Assembly (NCBI GenBank): GCA_003254925.1
Contig: QANZ01054042.1
Coordinates: forward strand, 31,284-95,283
DNA length: 64,000 nucleotides
Direction: 5' to 3'
Source of the DNA: Chamaecrista fasciculata
Lineage: Eukaryota > Streptophyta > Magnoliopsida > Fabales > Fabaceae
How positions within the stretch are numbered: the first letter of the stretch is position 1; the number at the start of each line of letters is the position of its first letter. Positions 59,841 to 64,000 of this stretch are shown here, one piece after another. The notes beneath the pieces are model-generated. The model was not told the origin of the DNA. It saw only the letters and a list, made by a program, of their open reading frames with translations, and did not search any database. The position numbers and the translations under genes are program-made.

Positions 59841-60940
59841 TGTAATGCTGTTTCTGTTCTTTTTCTGAAATATATTTTCATTTTTTTTAGTTAGGAGATA
59901 GATAGTTTTTCTTATTGGTTAAGAATCTTGCTATTTTACTAAAATATGACTTGACTAAAAGTCTACAGTGTTTATATTGTTAACATGAATATAATAAAAC
60001 GTTATATACGTAGATTTTATAAATTTAACTGCTCATCACATTATTATTACAAATCATCAACGTTTGACTTCTTAATTTTCTACTTTAACCGCTATGATTT
60101 AAATTCCGTCAACATTTTAAAATATCTAAACAAAATTATGGATTTTACTTAACTAGATGCTTTAGCATTTGTTTTCGGTTAACTCAAATTAGGTTTGTTA
60201 TCAAACTCAATTACTATTCACTAAACATAACAATTAGTTTTGATTGAAAATGTGCATGACAGCCACATTTGAATTGTTTGATAAAATAGAAAGACATTAT
60301 TGATTTATTGTCCAATAATGTATTTCCATGCCAAGAATATATAATATGACAAATCTCAATAATTTTTAATCTATATTTTCTTTCTTTCCATGACATGACC
60401 AACGAATATGACCTAACATAGTATATAATAAATTTCAAATCAAGCATCTATCATAATTGTTGTTTTATCTCTGTTAACCATTTGAGAGGCTAATGACAAA
60501 TTCTTCTTCCTTGTGTCACTCTTAAATCATCAAAGTGGTATGATTTTGATTTTAAATCTTATCAAAAATATTTTTATCAAAAGAATTATATATATTATAA
60601 ATATATTTATTCAAATAAAACTATATTTATTAAAAAATAATTTTATCGTTTAGTAAAAATCATACGGTATTCTTTAACTAACAGTAAAAAATTAATATTT
60701 TTGTAAAAGAAAAAAGTAGCTTTTTCGTTTTTAAATTTTATAAAAACCATCCAAATAAATTTCATTTATATAAAAAGATAATATGAGATGGGAGTGAGTA
60801 ACCTATAAGGCGCTGCCTTAAAGCCCTATTATCTATAACCATGACTTAATTCAAATAAAAAAATATCATATTTAAGTTCAATTATGATTATCAATAAACC
60901 GCAGTGTGATTTGATGATAACCAATAAAATAATTATATAG
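59841..60940. other. AT-rich intergenic sequence
   Basis: No gene or element termini were seen. Short broken frames only. Confidence 0.5.
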
Positions 60941-61271
60941 GTTAAATTACATTTTAGTATTTTGTTCTATGGACCGATTTTATTTTGATATCCAGTTCTT
61001 TTAAAAGTGACATTTTAATACCCTGTTCTTTGTACTGTTAACACTTTAGTACTTTATTCTATGACCCGATTTCACTTTGATACCCTGTTGTTTCATGATT
61101 TGTTACCCTATTATATCTTTGTTAGAGTACCAAAGTGTTAACGGTGCAAAGAACATGGTACCATAATATCATTTTTTAAAGAACATGGTACCAAAATGTT
61201 AAGGTGCAAAAAAACAGGGTACCAAATAAAATAGATCTATGTACAGCAGGATTCCAAATTGTAATTTATCC
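60941..61271. mobile_element. Diverged foldback MITE near the kinesin promoter
   Basis: The left end GGTTAAATTACATTTTAGTA and the right end TTCCAAATTGTAATTTATCC are inverted, and internal GGTACCAAA/TTTGATACC words match the GGGTAAATTACA family. I found no clear 9-bp duplication, so it is older or its right edge is misplaced. It ends about 315 bp upstream of the kinesin start codon. Confidence 0.6.
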
Positions 61272-61491
61272 AAATTGTAAATTGAGACGAAGCACGTGGC
61301 ATAGGGTGGAGTAGTTTGTCAATATCAAATATACAGAGACAGAGTGCAAGTGAGTGTGGCGTCTCACTTGTCAAAATGTGGCTGCCGACGGCACCAAACG
61401 ACACAACGCGGGAAGCATATTTCTATTCCTATTACTATTTCCTCCAACTTCAACGTGCCGGCCTTCACCTTTTCTCTCTCTCTCTGACCTT

Positions 61492-61549
61492 TTCTTCTTC
61501 TTCTTCTTCTTCTTCTTCTTCTTCTTCTTCTTCTTCTTCTTCTTCTTCT
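61492..61549 (+). repeat. (TTC)n microsatellite in the kinesin leader
   Basis: About nineteen uninterrupted TTC/CTT repeats lie about 37 bp before the ATG at 61587, probably in the 5' untranslated region. Reading frames through it (poly-Ser, poly-Phe, poly-Arg) are artefacts. Confidence 0.9.
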
Positions 61550-61586
61550 TTTCATTTCACTCTCATCTTCCTTCTCAATCTCCCTC

Positions 61587-64000
61587 ATGGCTTCTTTCAG
61601 ATCAACCAGAACGCATAATCGACAAGTTCTCCATCTCTCTCATGGTCATGGACATTCTTCTTCCAATTCCTTTGTCAGTTCAGCCACTGTCAATTCCCAA
61701 ATCCACCATTCTGCTCGATCCAAAACCCCTGCTTCTGCTTCCTCCTCCTCCTCTCGCCGCACTCACGCTTCCCTTGAAGATGACCAAGGTCATTATATTT
61801 CTTCCTTTTTCTCTTTCCTTATAATGCCATTATTAGGAATTAAGTATTTTGTATGTAGTCACTGGTGCGAAATATTTGCTATTTTTAGTCCTCTTATTGT
61901 TCTGCTATCTTTGAAGTTCTTAATAAGTAAGGGAGATGATGATCCTCATGAACAACAAAGCTTTGTGGAGTTTTGCTGTTTTTGTATTGTTTGGCACATG
62001 AGAAATGACACATATTTTTGGCTGAATGGATTGTCTCTACTAGTGTATATTTTCTTCTTTTTACAATTAATAAATTTGGTTCATTTCTGAGTTTGATCCC
62101 CTTTTCGTTTTCAGATTCTCAAAGGGTTAGAGTTGCTGTGCGACTTCGGCCACGGAATGCAGATGAGATCATTTCGGATGCTGACTTTACAAATTATATT
62201 GAATTGCAGCCAGAGGTGATAAATATGGGCCACTAATGTCAATTCATACTAGCTATCTCCTTTATCTTTCATTTAGATGATAGAAGAATTTTTTGATGGC
62301 AAGAGAAATATATGAAATTAATTACAAAAACGGAGGAGGAGGATCCTCTCTAAACAACAACAACAAAAAAAAAAAGAAATTTAACTCGACAAAGCCTTCA
62401 AGTCTCTAGGGAGTTTGGATATTCATGCGGGAAACTTTTCAAGAGAAACATCTTTAAGAAACCCACAGGGAAGAAATGCAGATAATGATGTTCTAACGCA
62501 AATGTGGTGTAAGAAAATTACTATTGAACTTACCCCCTTGCATTACTCTTGATCCAACCAAACTTGTAAAGATAACACATATTAGGTTATGGTATTATAG
62601 TTTTAAGCATTTTCTTTGTATTAATTCTATTAAGTAGCACTGTCCAAACAAAAACATTTACCTTACAAGGGGCTTTGACTTTTCGAAAGACATACATAAA
62701 GGAAAATAAACGGTATTTGGACTTCGAATAAAATATTTAGCAAAAAGTATTACCCTCTATGACTGTCATCCATGTATTTTACATGCAAATAAGTAAACAA
62801 CAATAACCAAAAAGTATCCATACTTTATAGGTTAAGGTCTGTCTTTTATTTATTTATTTTTTAATCTTTTGATTTGATCCATGTAGCTGAAGCGGTTAAA
62901 GTTGAGAAAAAACAACTGGAATTTGGAATCATATAGGTTTGATGAAGTGTTTGCAGAAACTGCCTCTCAGAAGCGAGTTTACGAAGTTGTTGCCAAACCT
63001 GTAGTTGAGGTAAGTGACCATCAATAACTATTTAATTTATTATCAATGTGTTGATTTCACTGAAAATTATAACACAATCAAAACTCCTGATTACTGAAAA
63101 TTTCATATAGGGATGCTGCTTGATGTTAGAGATTAGTAATCCTACAAATATGTGCTAATAAGTAAATTGCTCTAAAGCAAAGTCTATGGATACTTTACAT
63201 TTGTTTCGATTTGGATTCCTCATTCCTTGATCATTCTTATAATCTCATAAATATTATTGAACTTAATTAGAAATCTTGAAATGTTCCTGCAGAGTGTATT
63301 GAGTGGACATAATGGGACAATTATGGCTTATGGGCAAACAGGTACTGGTAAAACTTATACAGTTGGAACATTGGGTAAAGACGACCCGTCAGAGCGTGGG
63401 ATTATGGTTAGAGCTGTGGAAGACATCATTACCAACACATCTGCTTCTGGTAGCCTTGAAGTTTCCTTTGTGCAGGTATTAAAACTTAAATAGAAAGACA
63501 GACTCTAGGTAGTTGAGAAGCTATGTAGAGAACCTCATTGATTGAGTTTTAGCAAGTAGTAACAACTAACAAGTTCTTTAAACATCTTTTTTTATTTATC
63601 CTTAATGTTAATGAACTTTATCATTAACAAAAGCTTAAGGGCGAATTATTCTATTTTAACTTACTTCCAGCTCCACCAATATCTCTAAGTCTGACTGCTG
63701 ATGAGTATTATCTAGTGCCACTTTGACGAATTAGATAGTTATGCTTGTTTTATGATATTCTTGCTCCAGTTGTATATGGAATCCATACATGATTTGCTTG
63801 CTCCAGAGAGAAGAAACATTTCTATACATGAAGACCCAAAGAGTGGTGAAGTGTCATTGTCCGGGGCTGAAGTGATTAAGGTTCAAGATCTTGACAGTTT
63901 TGTGCAACTACTGGAACTAGGTGAAGCAAACCGTCATGTTGCTAACACAAAGCTAAATACTGAATCCTCTCGCAGTCATGCAATTCTCATGGTGTGTATA
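61587..64000 (+). CDS. Armadillo-repeat kinesin (ARK-type), 5' part
   Basis: Microtubule motor of the plant ARK group (ungrouped kinesins acting on microtubules in root hairs and endomembranes). Five exons are visible: 61587-61788, 62115-62215, 62887-63009, 63293-63475, 63770-63991. They give 277 residues in one frame; the window ends inside the next intron. The Ser-rich head (MASFRSTRTHNRQ...) is followed by the motor domain: VRVAVRLRPRN (about 70), FDEVF, the P-loop GQTGTGKT (156-163), LYMESIHDLLAP and switch I NTESSRSH (266-273). The rest of the motor, coiled coil and armadillo repeats lie outside. The ARK assignment rests on the N-terminal motor sequence and is inferred until the 3' part is seen. 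The last visible donor is ATG|GTGTGT. Confidence 0.85.

Noticed and set aside
61316..61824. Poly-Ser, poly-Phe and poly-Arg frames around the (TTC)n tract
   Set aside because: They are by-products of the microsatellite. The kinesin frame starting at 61587 is the one that joins the motor exons.

Overview
This is nuclear DNA from a eudicot plant. The genes are intron-rich with AT-rich introns and GT-AG splice sites. Every identifiable protein has a plant family match: a plant chromomethylase, a PTM-type DDT/PHD protein, UBC19/20-type E2 enzymes, a plant DHHC acyltransferase and an ARK-type kinesin. Intergenic DNA is full of plant transposon debris. I cannot place the species. One N-gap (49670-50082) and single Ns at 2204, 37907 and 56263 show that this is a draft assembly.

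Layout. 1-2.2 kb: a MITE and a tandem array of units of about 365 bp. 2.85-3.82 kb: a small secreted lipid-transfer protein gene (+). 3.8-7.1 kb: SINE, hAT and Mutator-like debris. 7.27-14.08 kb: a complete 21-exon CMT3-type chromomethylase (+). Its last codons and 3' flank are a duplicated piece of the lipid-transfer gene. 15.9-16.1 kb: a short Helitron. 16.96-30.7 kb: a PTM-like DDT/PHD protein (+). 32.1-33.7 kb: two GC-rich minisatellites, a Pif1-type helicase fragment and a Helitron 3' terminus. 35.56-36.81 and 38.47-39.87 kb: tandem UBC19/20-type (UBE2C-like) E2 genes (+) with a hAT element between them. 40.84-47.28 kb: a RING-CH membrane protein (-), the only convincing minus-strand gene. 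47.3-52.3 kb: hAT, SINE, Helitron and MITE debris plus the gap. 52.3-57.8 kb: a DHHC palmitoyltransferase (+). 57.8-61.3 kb: foldback MITEs. 61.59 kb to the window edge: the 5' part of an armadillo-repeat kinesin (+), cut off inside the motor domain.

The genes do not form a pathway or an operon. Two chromatin regulators are neighbours: the CMT3-like CHG methyltransferase and the DDT/PHD reader. Several genes have proliferating-cell roles. The CMT gene has an E2F-type site upstream, and both E2 genes share M-phase (MSA-like) promoter words. Splice models were built by hand. Six gene models (LTP, CMT, DDT/PHD, the two E2s, RING-CH) and the DHHC model keep an open frame with a total length divisible by three; the kinesin is open to its last visible exon.

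I found no undescribed multi-gene system. The most unusual items are the chromomethylase end built from lipid-transfer-gene sequence, the palindromic minisatellite beside a Helitron end, and a set of Mutator-like foldback elements with readable 9-bp target duplications.
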